From positions 1 through 64,000 of the forward strand of contig NZ_BMMB01000003.1 of the NCBI RefSeq assembly GCF_014645615.1: a DNA stretch of 64,000 nucleotides, read 5' to 3'. Shown here piece by piece: positions 47,154 to 57,236 of this stretch. How positions within the stretch are numbered: the stretch's first letter is position 1; each line of letters begins with the position of its first letter. A program made the translations under genes and the position numbers. The notes beneath the pieces were generated by a model. The model was given only the letters and a program-made list of their open reading frames with translations, was not told the DNA's origin and ran no database searches. The stretch comes from Paenibacillus hunanensis. Lineage in GTDB: Bacteria > Bacillota > Bacilli > Paenibacillales > Paenibacillaceae.

Positions 47154-48107
47154 TCAAATGCCATCACGCAGGAAGGCGTTGGCAAGAATCAATGCCCCTT
47201 TTTTCGCCTGTGTATCCGCGAGCACATTCAGCATCATAAAGTCATGAATGATACCGCCAAAGCGAGCTTCGGTTACGGTTACACCAGCCTCACGGAGCTT
47301 TGCTGCATATTCCTCACCCTCGTCTCGCAGCACATCCGCTTCACCGGTGATCACAAGTGCTTCTGGCAAGCCTTGCAGCTGCTCTGTTGTCGCACGAAGT
47401 GGGGAAGCTGTAATCTGTGCGCGCTCGGATTCATCCGTTGTATATTGATCCCAGAACCATTTCATTCCTTCTTTTGCGAGGAAGAAGCCTTCTGCAAAGC
47501 GATCATAGGAGCCTGTATCAAAGTTAGCATCTGTTACTGGATAGAATAGCAGCTGCTTAGCGATTGTTGGGCCGCTACGTTCTTTAGACATTAGCGTCAT
47601 CGCTGCGGTCATGTTACCACCGACACTATCGCCACCTACATACAGACGGGATGTATCAAAGCCTTGCTCACTGCCTTTATCTGCAATCCATTCCAATACC
47701 GCATAGATTTCTTCAATCGCTACTGGATAACGATTTTCTGGAGACAGACTGTATTCAGGGAATACGACTGCAACCTCGCTACCTACGGTCAGCTCACGAA
47801 TCAGACGATCATGAGTATGGGAGTTACCGAATACCCAGCCAGCCCCATGAATGTACAGCAGTACAGGTAACTGTGCCGGTGCATTTTTCGGACGTAGGAT
47901 ACGGATCGCAACCTCACCCTTTGGACCGATTGGTAAAGTCAGATCCTCTATATCGATATCCGGCTTGTCGATGTCACCGGATTGTACCTCGTTGACAGTC
48001 TCACGACCTTTTTCCGGGCCGAGCTGATACAGGAATGGTGGTTTGGAGTTATCATCGGCGAATTTCTGTGCTGCGGGTTCCAATACGATTCTTTTTTCTT
48101 TGCTCAT
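47154..48107 (-). CDS. Alpha/beta hydrolase (HSL-type esterase)
   Basis: A 317-residue esterase of the hormone-sensitive-lipase group: oxyanion block YIHGAGWVFG, nucleophile elbow GGDSVGGN (Ser), catalytic Asp in ITGEADVLRDEG and His in GIIHDFMML. ATG 48107 follows AGGAGG by eight bases; a longer frame to 48263 lacks a site. Substrate is probably a short-chain or aromatic ester. It is a single gene. Confidence 0.88.
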   Translation of the reverse strand: MSKEKRIVLEPAAQKFADDNSKPPFLYQLGPEKGRETVNEVQSGDIDKPDIDIEDLTLPIGPKGEVAIRILRPKNAPAQLPVLLYIHGAGWVFGNSHTHDRLIRELTVGSEVAVVFPEYSLSPENRYPVAIEEIYAVLEWIADKGSEQGFDTSRLYVGGDSVGGNMTAAMTLMSKERSGPTIAKQLLFYPVTDANFDTGSYDRFAEGFFLAKEGMKWFWDQYTTDESERAQITASPLRATTEQLQGLPEALVITGEADVLRDEGEEYAAKLREAGVTVTEARFGGIIHDFMMLNVLADTQAKKGALILANAFLRDGI

Positions 48108-48488
48108 GGTAAAGCCTCCTCTGGAAATAGGTAGATGATTGTTATTGTGCTGTGATACCGATAGAGTCATCCTGAAAGCAGGAACAGTCAGTGGATGATC
48201 CAGGTATAGACGGTCGTTATGCAGCCGGATTGCAATGTAGATGCTATGTACGATATGGGTCACTCACCATGATCATCACAGCTACAGCATTCCACTCAGA
48301 TTACTTAACTTCCTACAATGGTTGGTAAACGTATTCTAGCTTCCTGAAACATCCAGACTAGAATGCTAGGGTGTCCTGTACTAATATTCAGACACCATAG
48401 CTTCCCTTGATCATAAGCAGGTATAATGGTGGAAGAAGGCTGTACTTGATCATCAATGCAAGACCGGGCAATCGAAGGGAGTTTCAGC
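48108..48488. other. Divergent intergenic region
   Basis: About 380 bases between the divergent esterase and recombinase genes. It must hold promoters for both. No hairpin, dif-like site or small gene was found. Confidence 0.4.
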
Positions 48489-49598
48489 ATGAATAGACGT
48501 AATACCACCCGATCATCCTATAACCGTAGTATAGAAGAAGACAACATACCTGCTTCGCGTAGCTCCATCAGACGAACAGATGAGCAAGCAGACGACCATA
48601 GATATTCCAATACAAAATATCCTGTAAATTCCGATCCTTTGGCTGATTTGGAGGATGAGGATATATTGCTTATGTATCATGAGGAGCTTGAAGCTTTTGA
48701 GGATTGGATGAAGGATGCGGGATATACCGCCTATACACGTCGATCCTATTTGCATGATATTCATGAATTTCTATGCTCTCATTCCGTACAGGGCAAGTCA
48801 CTGGACGAGCTGAAAAAGAGACATGTGCTCTCTTATCTAAGCAGTGCTCGCTCACGTGGTGTGAGTGATTCGACACGTAATCGGAAGCATGCGGCGGTAA
48901 GCTGCTTTTTCAAGGCATTGATGGAGATGGAGCTTGCCGAGCATAATCCAGCAGCAGGCATCAAAAAAGCCAAAACGGAACAAAACAAGGAGCCGCTCTA
49001 TCTGGATGAGTCAACATTATCGAGTTTCTTCAAGTCGATTGATGGCAAATATCGCACGCGTAACCTGACGATCTTCTTACTGATGGCGTATATGGGATTA
49101 CGTGTTGGTGAAGTTCATCTGCTTAACATACAGGATTATAATCAGGAGCGTCGAACGCTACAGGTCTTTGGTAAAGGACGCAAATGGCGTACTCTTCCGG
49201 TACCGGAGGCAGTGGCTAATATGCTGAATCAATCCATCGAAGCACGCCTCACCCCGTGGCGCGATGGAGAGCAGGCATTATTCATTTCACAAAAAGGCAC
49301 ACGGCTATCGATTCGTAACATTCAGCAGATCGCAGCGGATACATTCGATCGTTTTCAGCAGGGTGTGGAGCCGTCTCGCAGACTACCGTACTCCAGCCAT
49401 AAGCTCAGACACTCATTTGCAACGATGCTATTGCGTCAGGGGACAGATTTGCGCACGGTGCAGGAGCTGCTTGGTCACTCATCGATTCAAACGACGATCA
49501 TCTATACCCACGTACGTGACCGTGAGAAGGAGGAGGCCATCTCCAAATTGCAGGTACATCTGCCTGATTCGGCTGGAGAGGAGGACGACGATGCTTGA
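48489..49598 (+). CDS. Xer-like tyrosine recombinase with an extended N-terminus
   Basis: A 369-residue tyrosine recombinase with all catalytic residues: R205 (YMGLRVGE), K229 (FGKGRKWRT), H304 and R307 (SHKLRHSFA), H330 ([10 protein letters not shown]) and Y339 (IIYTHV). The core-binding SAM-like domain spans about residues 62-155. The first 60 residues are an extra polar tail, absent in the roughly 300-residue XerC/XerD. ATG 48489 follows AGGGAG. It could resolve replication dimers or act on the dif-like sites at 13.9-40.8 kb, but nothing directly ties it to them. Its 3' end lies inside a 130-bp tandem duplication. Confidence 0.9.
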   Translation: MNRRNTTRSSYNRSIEEDNIPASRSSIRRTDEQADDHRYSNTKYPVNSDPLADLEDEDILLMYHEELEAFEDWMKDAGYTAYTRRSYLHDIHEFLCSHSVQGKSLDELKKRHVLSYLSSARSRGVSDSTRNRKHAAVSCFFKALMEMELAEHNPAAGIKKAKTEQNKEPLYLDESTLSSFFKSIDGKYRTRNLTIFLLMAYMGLRVGEVHLLNIQDYNQERRTLQVFGKGRKWRTLPVPEAVANMLNQSIEARLTPWRDGEQALFISQKGTRLSIRNIQQIAADTFDRFQQGVEPSRRLPYSSHKLRHSFATMLLRQGTDLRTVQELLGHSSIQTTIIYTHVRDREKEEAISKLQVHLPDSAGEEDDDA

Positions 49599-49730
49599 TT
49601 TTGGTCACTCATCGATTCAAACGACGATCATCTATACCCACGTACGTGACCGTGAGAAGGAGGAGGCCATCTCCAAATTGCAGGTACATCTGCCTGATTC
49701 GGCTGGAGAGGAGGACGACGATGCTTGATT
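49471..49730 (+). repeat. Perfect 130-bp tandem duplication
   Basis: Bases 49471-49600 are repeated exactly as 49601-49730. The unit covers the recombinase C-terminus (GHSSIQTT onward, including the catalytic His and Tyr codons), its stop and the ATGCTTGAT start of the next gene. The first copy therefore also starts a 45-codon frame (49591-49728) made of MLDF joined to the recombinase tail. The true next gene starts in copy 2. The event is recent, or an assembly artefact. Confidence 0.95.
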
Positions 49731-50503
49731 TACGTGATCCATTATGGAGCGAGCTGGATACCGCGTTTAGTACAGCAGAAGAGGTACCGGAATTACTGGC
49801 TTCCTTACTTCATGAATATGATGAAGAGATTTTTCAGGAACTAACCGAATTATTGCTGCATCAATATACCGTCTATACAGCTACAGTAGCTGCTGTACCT
49901 TATTTAATACACATAGCTGAGAAGTCATCTTTATCCGTGCGAATGGAATTGTACATCACATGTGGCATGATGGTATCGGGTTATGCCACTCAAGCTACCA
50001 CTATAGAGAAGACATTAGCGAGCGAGCAGTGGGAACCATTGCAACGAGCTTATACAGACGCATTAGAGCGCATGAATACGCTGCACGACTCGGTACTACA
50101 ATATGCCAGAACACATATTGATGATCCGTCTGAGCAGGAATATATCCTTGCAGCATGGCTTGCTTACGGTCATCACGATACACTGGCAGAGCTAATCCTA
50201 CACCATACCGGTGAGCAAGAATACGAGGGTACCTGTCCAGCATGTGAGCAATCGTTCTATGCCGTCGTGTCCGATGATGGAGCGATGACGCTGTTTCCAG
50301 AGGATCCGGTATTCGCACAGAACGCTAAACATAATGAAATTATTCCAGCTGAATTACCATCAACAGGAGCATGGGGGGCTTTACGCTACGCAGCAGAACA
50401 GTTGGATGCCAGGGTTCTACTTCAGCGACTCCCCTCTATGACAGGTACGGGCATCTGTCCACACTGTCATGCAACGATAGCCATTGCTGATTCGCTATAC
50501 TAA
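49721..50503 (+). CDS. Helical-repeat protein with two zinc-knuckle pairs, unknown
   Basis: A 260-residue protein. Its N-terminal two thirds are helical with HEAT-like hydrophobic spacing (LLHEYDEEIFQELTELL, VAAVPYLIHIAEKS). C-terminal Cys pairs CPAC (about residue 173) and CPHC (about 247) resemble a zinc ribbon split by some 70 residues. GAGGAGG lies before the ATG at 49721, in copy 2 of the duplicated 130 bp. The function was not recognised. Confidence 0.7.
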   Translation: MLDLRDPLWSELDTAFSTAEEVPELLASLLHEYDEEIFQELTELLLHQYTVYTATVAAVPYLIHIAEKSSLSVRMELYITCGMMVSGYATQATTIEKTLASEQWEPLQRAYTDALERMNTLHDSVLQYARTHIDDPSEQEYILAAWLAYGHHDTLAELILHHTGEQEYEGTCPACEQSFYAVVSDDGAMTLFPEDPVFAQNAKHNEIIPAELPSTGAWGALRYAAEQLDARVLLQRLPSMTGTGICPHCHATIAIADSLY

Positions 50504-50599
50504 ACAATGATGCTAATATCGCTATCGTCCACTCTAGCAGGCGAATAAGCGATGGATATACTATAGTTTTTATTAAAGTTGTTATCAAAAAGGATAACT

Positions 50600-50646
50600 A
50601 AAAAAGCTGTCAACATGCTATAAAGCGATGTTGACAGCTTTTTTTG
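50600..50646. terminator. Strong bidirectional terminator
   Basis: AAAAAAGCTGTCAACAT pairs with ATGTTGACAGCTTTTTT, 17 bp, followed by a T-run. It ends the recombinase/zinc-protein unit. The following 225 bases up to the permease are AT-rich with no gene seen. Confidence 0.9.
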
Positions 50647-50873
50647 TAAAAATCATCCAAACCTTATTTTGTCTGAAAAGCACAATAATATCATGAAAAT
50701 TGTGTATATAATCATATAGCAATCAGGAGTGATGGAAGCTTTAGTATCACTTTTTCAAAAAATAATGCAATAATTTAACGCGTCAAAGTGTAGGATTGTG
50801 TAGTTTTTTATAGGTGCCGATTAACATAAGTGAATAATGTAAATATACCTTACAGGAAGAAAGGATTTGTTTT

Positions 50874-52265
50874 ATGAGCAACCTGAAACCTAATACTTCA
50901 CTGTTTCGGCGCAAGCCGATTGTCCCTTCCGAGGGGAATCTGAAACGTGTGCTAGGACCGATCGACCTAACTACACTTGGTGTAGGCGCTATTATCGGTA
51001 CGGGGATTTTCGTACTGACAGGTGTTGCGGCAGCCAAATATGCTGGCCCGGGTCTAGTATTATCCTTCCTGCTTGCAGGTCTGGTATGTGCCTTTGCTGC
51101 ACTGTGTTACTCGGAGTTTGCGTCCTCCGTACCTGCATCTGGTAGTGCGTATACGTATAGCTATACGACTTTTGGTGAGATTATCGCCTGGATTCTGGGA
51201 TGGGACTTGATTCTAGAATACGGATTCGCCAGTGCTGCGGTTGCAAGTGGCTGGTCAGGCTACTTCCAGAGCTTAATTGCTGGATTCGGTATTCATTTAC
51301 CGACTGCCTTAACAAGTGCATTCAACCCTGCCAAGGGAACTTATTTTGATATTACTGCTTCTGCCATTACGCTGCTGATTGCATTACTGCTCACGCGTGG
51401 TGTGAAAGAAGCAACGCGTGCAAACGGCGTCATGGTAGCGATCAAGCTCATCGTCGTGCTCGTATTTATCGCGGTTGGCGTATTTTATGTACAGCCTTCC
51501 AACTGGACTCCATTCCTGCCATTTGGCTGGGGCGGCGTAACAGCGGGAGCAGCAACTGTATTCTTTGCTTATATCGGCTTTGATGCGGTATCGACAGCTG
51601 CTGAAGAAGTAAAACGTCCGCAACGCGATCTGCCAATCGGTATCATCGCTTCACTGGCAATCTGTACGGTATTGTATATCGTCGTTTCCTTGATTCTGAC
51701 AGGTATCGTACCTTATAACATGCTGAACGTAAGTGATCCGGTTGCCTTTGCTCTGCAATACATTCAAATGAATGGTCTTGCAGCATTGATCTCTCTCGGT
51801 GCAATTACAGGTATTACAACAGTATTGCTCGTTATGATGTATGGCCAAAGTCGTCTGCTGTACTCCATGTCCCGTGACGGTCTGCTGTCGCCGGTATTCT
51901 CCAAAATTAGCGGCAAAAGTCAGACACCTGCTACAGGTACATGGGTAGCAAGTATTGTGATCGCCTTCTTCGCTGGCTTTATCCCACTGGGTAGCTTGGC
52001 GGAGCTGACGAATATCGGTACATTGTTCGCATTTACTGTAGTAAGTATCGGCGTCATCGTGCTGCGCCGCACACAGCCTGATCTGAAAAGAGGCTTCCGC
52101 GTACCATTCGTACCGGTGCTGCCAATTCTAAGTGCACTTGGCTGTGTATACCTGATGCTTCAACTTCAAGCTCTGACATGGATAACGTTCTTCATCTGGC
52201 TGGCGATCGGTCTGGTTGTGTACTTCGCATATGGTCGTCGTCACAGTCTACTGAATCGCGGTTAA
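50874..52265 (+). CDS. APC-family amino-acid permease (CAT-type)
   Basis: A 463-residue permease with 12 helices. The N-terminal motif GVGAIIGTGIFVLTGVAAAKYAGP, in part GVGAIIGTGIFVLTG, and FFAYIGFDAVSTAAEE are characteristic of cationic-amino-acid-type transporters such as YfnA/YfnA-like. AGGAAGAAAGG lies before the ATG. It stands alone between two terminators. Substrate is unknown. Confidence 0.9.
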   Translation: MSNLKPNTSLFRRKPIVPSEGNLKRVLGPIDLTTLGVGAIIGTGIFVLTGVAAAKYAGPGLVLSFLLAGLVCAFAALCYSEFASSVPASGSAYTYSYTTFGEIIAWILGWDLILEYGFASAAVASGWSGYFQSLIAGFGIHLPTALTSAFNPAKGTYFDITASAITLLIALLLTRGVKEATRANGVMVAIKLIVVLVFIAVGVFYVQPSNWTPFLPFGWGGVTAGAATVFFAYIGFDAVSTAAEEVKRPQRDLPIGIIASLAICTVLYIVVSLILTGIVPYNMLNVSDPVAFALQYIQMNGLAALISLGAITGITTVLLVMMYGQSRLLYSMSRDGLLSPVFSKISGKSQTPATGTWVASIVIAFFAGFIPLGSLAELTNIGTLFAFTVVSIGVIVLRRTQPDLKRGFRVPFVPVLPILSALGCVYLMLQLQALTWITFFIWLAIGLVVYFAYGRRHSLLNRG

Positions 52266-52339
52266 TGAGCTGGTGATAGATCAATCGCTATGCAACATAG
52301 TGGCGATCTGATTTATTAAGCACTAACAAGTAATCTCGA

Positions 52340-52387
52340 GCAAGCGTATCTTTTCCTAAATAATGGGGAAGATGCGCTTGTTTTTTG
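52340..52387. terminator. Terminator after the amino-acid permease
   Basis: CAAGCGTATCTT pairs with AAGATGCGCTTG (one G-T), followed by TTTTTTG. Confidence 0.8.
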
Positions 52388-52590
52388 TTATGTTTATTTT
52401 CCGATTTTATTGTATCTCTTAACTCAATGGCCTTGTGTGATCTAGAATATTTTATCTTTTTACCGTGCAAAGCGAACAGAACAGTAGAACAGTGTCATAA
52501 ATCTTGACAGCATACTTAAAAAGGCATTGCTTCTCTAATTGATATGCAATATATTGGTTTTAACAAATGCTCGATAAGGGAGATGTACAT

Positions 52591-53352
52591 ATGCAGCAAA
52601 TAGGAATCCAAAAAATCAACCGAACCTCATTACGTGATCAAGTCTATACTGCTCTACGACAAAGTATCATCATGCTGGAGCTAGCGCCGGAGCAAAAGCT
52701 AAATGATAATGAGCTAGCAGCGCGCTTTGGGGTTAGTCGTACACCTGTCCGAGAAGCGCTGAAGCGATTGGAGGATGAGGGACTCGTCGAATCCTTTCCC
52801 GGTGCGATTACACGAATTGCGCCACTGTATAATGATGCGGCACGTCATGCCTTTCCAGTCGCCGCAGCGCTCCATGCTCTTGCTACGCGTCTGGCTGTAC
52901 CTCAGCTTCAAGAACCACATCTTAATGAGCTAGAGCAGGCTAATGAACAGCTTATTACTGCTTTGCAGCAGCAGGATGCGATCGCAGCGATTGAGGCAGA
53001 TGATCGATTTCATCGTGTCCTGGTACTAGCATGTGCGAATCCAGAGCTGGAGAAGGCGCTACAATCGGTAATGTCCAAAATCCGACGCCTGGAGCTTGCT
53101 AAATTCAGTAGCATTGATCATACCCATTCTCCAGAGGATCATAAGCGTATTATCGCTGCCTGCAAGCAAGGGGATACGTCTCTGGCTGCTGCTGAGATGG
53201 AACAGAACTGGCTTAGTCTGGCAGCATGGCTGCAAGAGGAGGGGCAGACAGCCGATGATTCCACGGCGAAGACTGATCAGACGTCTCATTCCGCTCAGAC
53301 TCTTACCAAAGATCATCAGCATAGTCAGCAAGAAAGTACGGATTCATTATGA
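52591..53352 (+). CDS. GntR-family regulator, FadR/FCD subfamily
   Basis: A 253-residue regulator. The N-terminal winged helix (SLRDQVYTALRQSIIMLELAPEQKL in part LRDQVYTALRQ; ELAARFGVSRTPVREALKRL) is typical GntR, and the all-helical FCD domain follows (about residues 85-215; DDRFHRVLVLACANPELE). A polar tail ends the protein. ATG 52591 follows AGGGAGATG. It overlaps the next gene by four bases, so it probably controls that exporter. Confidence 0.9.
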   Translation: MQQIGIQKINRTSLRDQVYTALRQSIIMLELAPEQKLNDNELAARFGVSRTPVREALKRLEDEGLVESFPGAITRIAPLYNDAARHAFPVAAALHALATRLAVPQLQEPHLNELEQANEQLITALQQQDAIAAIEADDRFHRVLVLACANPELEKALQSVMSKIRRLELAKFSSIDHTHSPEDHKRIIAACKQGDTSLAAAEMEQNWLSLAAWLQEEGQTADDSTAKTDQTSHSAQTLTKDHQHSQQESTDSL

Positions 53353-54338
53353 GGGCGGTCTGGATTGGCGTAGCGGCATCGTTTTTCTTCGCTTCTAGCT
53401 TTGTACTGAATCGTCTCATGGAGGTGGATGGGGGCTACTGGATATGGAGCGGCGCATTGCGTTACTTTTTTATGGTGCCTTTGCTCGGCATGCTGGTGCT
53501 TATGCGTAAGGAGCTAGTACCTGTATGGAGCGAGCTGCGTCGTCAGCCTGTACAGTGGCTCGTATGGAGCACGGTCGGCTTCGGCTTATTTTATGCACCA
53601 TTATGCGCATCGGCTATGTACGCTCCTGCCTGGCTAACCGCCGCAGGCTTTCAATTTACGATTGTAGCTGGAATGCTGCTATCGCCGTTATTCTTTTTTA
53701 CATATAAAGGAAGTCAGGGTATTGTACGTCAACGGGGACGTATTCCGCGTAGTGCGCTTCTTATCGCACTCATCATGCTGATCGGTATCGGCTTGATGCA
53801 GTTAGAACAGGCACGGGCTGGTGCAGGGAGCTGGCAAGGGATTGCTTTAATTCTAATAGCGGCTATCGCTTATCCGCTCGGTAATCGCAAAATGATGGAG
53901 GTGTGTGACGGAAGACTGAATGCCTTTCAGCGTACACTGGGGATGAGCATTGCGAGCCTACCCTTTTGGGTAATACTCTCGCTATTCGGCTTCTGGCAGG
54001 ATGGAGCCCCGTCTGGAGGACAGATCGGACAATCGTTTCTGGTGGCACTCTTTTCCGGCGTAATTGCTACGGTATTGTTCTTCGGGGCTACCGATCAGGC
54101 ACGCAGTCACCCCGCACGCCTCGCTGCTGTAGAAGCAACGCAGGCGCTGGAGGTTGTATTTACACTGCTGGGTGAATGGATCTTGCTAGGTATTATGCTC
54201 ACGTCGATTGGCATGTGGTCAGGTATGGTGCTTGTTGTGAGTGGTGTCATTGTGAATGCCTGGCTATCGATGCGTCAACCTGGCGCAAGTGGCACGCTTC
54301 GTCAACGTAATCGGACAAAAACGAGAATGCTTCCTTAG
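53349..54338 (+). CDS. DMT-superfamily multidrug-efflux-type transporter
   Basis: A 329-residue protein with ten predicted helices of the EamA/multidrug-resistance-efflux kind (VAASFFFASSFVLNRLMEVDGG in part FFASSFVLNRLM; AYPLGNRKMM; LAAVEATQALEVVFTLLGE). The ATGA overlap with the GntR gene makes them a two-gene operon. The likely substrate is the ligand sensed by the FCD domain, which is unknown. Confidence 0.85.
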   Translation: MRAVWIGVAASFFFASSFVLNRLMEVDGGYWIWSGALRYFFMVPLLGMLVLMRKELVPVWSELRRQPVQWLVWSTVGFGLFYAPLCASAMYAPAWLTAAGFQFTIVAGMLLSPLFFFTYKGSQGIVRQRGRIPRSALLIALIMLIGIGLMQLEQARAGAGSWQGIALILIAAIAYPLGNRKMMEVCDGRLNAFQRTLGMSIASLPFWVILSLFGFWQDGAPSGGQIGQSFLVALFSGVIATVLFFGATDQARSHPARLAAVEATQALEVVFTLLGEWILLGIMLTSIGMWSGMVLVVSGVIVNAWLSMRQPGASGTLRQRNRTKTRMLP

Positions 54339-54411
54339 ATAAGCATCAGATAAGCATCTTAGACGATGACGGAAATAAGATCATCGGACGAGAACCTTAC
54401 TATGAATGACA

Positions 54412-55263
54412 TTATCGATAAATGATACAACCGTGCTTCTCAAGCTCTGTCAGCCATGCAGGGAATTCTAGATGATGATTCCAGCGCAGATCAAGTCGCT
54501 CTAGCTGGGTGAGCTGACGGAGCGACTCAGGTAGCTCGACCAGCTCATTACTCCGTAAATCCATTTCAAGTAGTGAACGACACTTACCGATCGATTCCGG
54601 TAAAGTGGACAGCCCGTTATGACGCAGGTTCAAGCGGCGAAGCGACTGACACTTACCAATCGATTCTGGCGCAGAGGACAGCTGGTTATTTTCCAGATCA
54701 AGTACTCGTAATGTAGTGAGCTGTGCTAGTGATTCCGGTAAGCTTTGAAGCTTATTATTCCGCAGATGCAGCTCACGAATTTGCTTCAATTGACCGATCG
54801 ATTCAGGGAGGGCAGTCAGCTGATTGTTCATACAACGCAGCTCCACCAGCGTGACCAGCTCGCCAATCGCGTCTGGAAGCTGCTCCAGCAGGTTATCGCT
54901 TAGATTCAGATAACGCAGTAGAGGGAACTGGCATATTTCATTGCCAACATGTGTAATACGGTTATTATGTAGATATAAATACTCCGACAATGCCGTCAAA
55001 TACTGGATTGCAGCAGGCACCTTAGTAATCTGATTATGTCCCAGATCGATCATCGTTAGCCCGGTTAACTCTTGGATACGTGGTGAAATATGCGTTAGCT
55101 GATTCACCGACACATTAAGCGTATGTAATGCTGTCATGGCAAAAACTTCGTCAGGAATCTCGGTGAGTGCATTATCGAACAAATTCAAGTCCGTGATATC
55201 CTGTGGAGCTTGCTCTAGCTGGGGCAGAGCCGTAAGCTGCTGATGTGCGAGATCTATTTTCAT
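54412..55263 (-). CDS. Leucine-rich-repeat protein
   Basis: A 283-residue protein made almost wholly of about eleven 23-residue leucine-rich repeats (LRVLDLENNQLSSAPESIGK type), with no signal peptide and no extra domain. Such cytoplasmic LRR proteins bind other proteins; no partner is evident. GGAGG precedes the ATG. It is convergent with the efflux gene. Confidence 0.85.
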   Translation of the reverse strand: MKIDLAHQQLTALPQLEQAPQDITDLNLFDNALTEIPDEVFAMTALHTLNVSVNQLTHISPRIQELTGLTMIDLGHNQITKVPAAIQYLTALSEYLYLHNNRITHVGNEICQFPLLRYLNLSDNLLEQLPDAIGELVTLVELRCMNNQLTALPESIGQLKQIRELHLRNNKLQSLPESLAQLTTLRVLDLENNQLSSAPESIGKCQSLRRLNLRHNGLSTLPESIGKCRSLLEMDLRSNELVELPESLRQLTQLERLDLRWNHHLEFPAWLTELEKHGCIIYR

Positions 55264-55375
55264 CGTATATAGCCTCCAATTATGATAACTACAATATATT
55301 CAAGATGTATGCCAGACATGATTATAATCATCTAAAGTGTTAATCTATTTCACCAGAGGATGTTCCTTCATCACG

Positions 55376-55906
55376 TTAAAAGTCCAAATAATAGTAGATA
55401 TCAGACTTTTCACGTTGATTCGTAAAATGATAATCTTTCGTATTGAATCCTCCAATCGTAAATCCGTATTTTAAATAAAATCGATTAGCTCCCAGATTGT
55501 TATCCTGAGCAATCGTCGATAATCCCTTCAATTCCATTGTCTTAGCTATCTCAATCGCCTTGTCCAATAGCATAGAGGAAATCCCTCGTCGCCTATACGC
55601 TGCTGCCACCTTCAGGTCACTCAAATACAGATAATGATTCCATTGCTTCTCCAATATAGCAATGCCCATACACATGTCTTCTTCAAAAGCACCAACAGCC
55701 AATCCAGATCGCTGAATAAGCTCTAGCTCGTAATTCTCGTTCGGAAATAGCTGACGCTGCGGTGACTCGAATAATATCTCATGATAGTGCCAGCCAGCTT
55801 CGCTTCTAGTAACTACCAGTTTACCTGGCGAATCAAAAGCCTCATTAGGTAGCTGGAGTGCTTGCTGGTTGGACTCATCGATCCGTCTGATGATGATCTC
55901 TGACAT
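55376..55906 (-). CDS. GNAT acetyltransferase, streptothricin-acetyltransferase-like
   Basis: A 176-residue GNAT protein. The acetyl-CoA loop is VAAAYRRRGISSMLL (about residues 105-118), followed by LSTIAQDNNLGANRFYLKYGF. The layout DLKVAAAYRRRGI with the later QDNN...FYLKYGF and GGF block is like streptothricin N-acetyltransferases of Bacillus. Substrate specificity cannot be read, so drug resistance is only a possibility. CAGGAGGAAC supports the start. Confidence 0.8.
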   Translation of the reverse strand: MSEIIIRRIDESNQQALQLPNEAFDSPGKLVVTRSEAGWHYHEILFESPQRQLFPNENYELELIQRSGLAVGAFEEDMCMGIAILEKQWNHYLYLSDLKVAAAYRRRGISSMLLDKAIEIAKTMELKGLSTIAQDNNLGANRFYLKYGFTIGGFNTKDYHFTNQREKSDIYYYLDF

Positions 55907-56097
55907 GACGTTCCTCCTGTACAGGTAGTTAGCAACGGTTGTTTATTTTGTAATCCATATGTAAGCCCAATACAGAGTAGTACGTATCTATGATTACGAT
56001 GTGCGTCTAAGAACTTACGTTTCGGCTTCATTTCAAGTATAGTGGAGAATGTAGCCATTGATCCAGTTTACCACGATAAGACATAAAGGAGCACACC

Positions 56098-57198
56098 ATG
56101 CGATTTAGCGTTCAATTTTTATCATTTTTCGTATTACAGGTCGAGGGCAAGGAAGGCCAGACCTCCAAAAATTATAAACATTATCAGACGCTGGACGAGG
56201 ACGAATACGAGCTGAGCGAGCTGAAGCAATTTCTGCATGCTGAGTTCACACGTACCGCCAAGCGTAAAGTAGAAAAGAATCCATCGAGTGAGCAGCCACC
56301 GACGAAGATCGGGACATTTCTCGTTGAGCCGGGACATGAGTTGACCAGTAATCCAAACTTTAATCTGTTTGCCCGTCTGCGTACAGTAGACAACAAAGAG
56401 GATTTTAAAAATGCAGGTGATGATCTGGTGCGTAGCTATCTCGATACGAGCTCAGTTCGTGGCGGCGCACTAATCGTATCGCAGGTGAAGCTGGATACGC
56501 ATCTGGACGATCCATTTGTATTTGTAATGAAATGTGACTTTGAGAAGCAGATAGCGCGCATTTCCGACGAGCGTAGCCTGATCAGCGAGGTCGAGATGGC
56601 GATTAGCGCACGTAATATGAAGTCGATTCAGTACCCGCATATGCCAGAAGAGGGCATGATCGAGGAGTGGGAGCTGAAGGTGCATCAGTCGTCACATGCG
56701 CGTTATTTTGAGGACTTTTTGAAATTTGTCACGTATGAGCAGTCCATCCCTGAGATTGTGAATGAGCGCGTGATGGATTATGTTCAGACATATGTAGAGG
56801 AAAAGTGGCCGGATGCGAGCAATGAAGAGCGCCAGCGTGAAGAACAGGATCTGGAGCTCTGGGCAGCGAGCGACAAGCGTGATTTGCAGGAGAAATGGGA
56901 GCCACAGCAGGTCATTGAAGCGGCGGAACGCATCGTTGAGATTAAGCCAGAGATCGAGATTCGAGTGAAGCTGGGCGATACGAGTGTACGCGGGCTGCTG
57001 GCTGATTTTGGTTTCCGTTTGCATATTGCAAAGCTGGGCGATCATTATGCGATGGTAGTGGAGGGAGATTCGTTTACGTTTGAGAAGGGATTCTCGCCAG
57101 TGGAGCTGCTGCAACCGGATAGCTTTGAGAATCTGGCACAGCAGTTGATTGAGCGTGCGAATCGTCCAGCAGAGCCGGATGATGATATGCCGTATTGA
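56098..57198 (+). CDS. Conserved hypothetical protein (DUF3900-like)
   Basis: A 366-residue cytoplasmic protein, hydrophilic with charged helices and no signal peptide. Sequence such as GGALIVSQVKLDTHLDDPFVFVMKCDF, in part GGALIVSQVKLD and DPFVFVMKCDF, is conserved in Bacillales proteins I associate with DUF3900, and recalls nucleoid-associated YejK-type proteins. AAAGGAG precedes the ATG. Function is unknown. Confidence 0.65.
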   Translation: MRFSVQFLSFFVLQVEGKEGQTSKNYKHYQTLDEDEYELSELKQFLHAEFTRTAKRKVEKNPSSEQPPTKIGTFLVEPGHELTSNPNFNLFARLRTVDNKEDFKNAGDDLVRSYLDTSSVRGGALIVSQVKLDTHLDDPFVFVMKCDFEKQIARISDERSLISEVEMAISARNMKSIQYPHMPEEGMIEEWELKVHQSSHARYFEDFLKFVTYEQSIPEIVNERVMDYVQTYVEEKWPDASNEERQREEQDLELWAASDKRDLQEKWEPQQVIEAAERIVEIKPEIEIRVKLGDTSVRGLLADFGFRLHIAKLGDHYAMVVEGDSFTFEKGFSPVELLQPDSFENLAQQLIERANRPAEPDDDMPY

Positions 57199-57236
57199 GG
57201 ACAAGATGGAAACTAGATAGTTTATAACGTCAATTT

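Noticed and set aside
49264..49728. A 154-codon frame joining the 3' part of the recombinase region to the duplicated tail
   Set aside because: Its first part is out of frame with the recombinase; only the last 45 codons arise from the tandem duplication.
50816..50845. A possible fifth dif-like site upstream of the amino-acid permease (ATTAACATAAG, then TAATGTAAATA)
   Set aside because: Both arms match only 8 of 11 positions and the spacing is five, not six; neither arm is exact. It is more likely a chance or regulatory palindrome.
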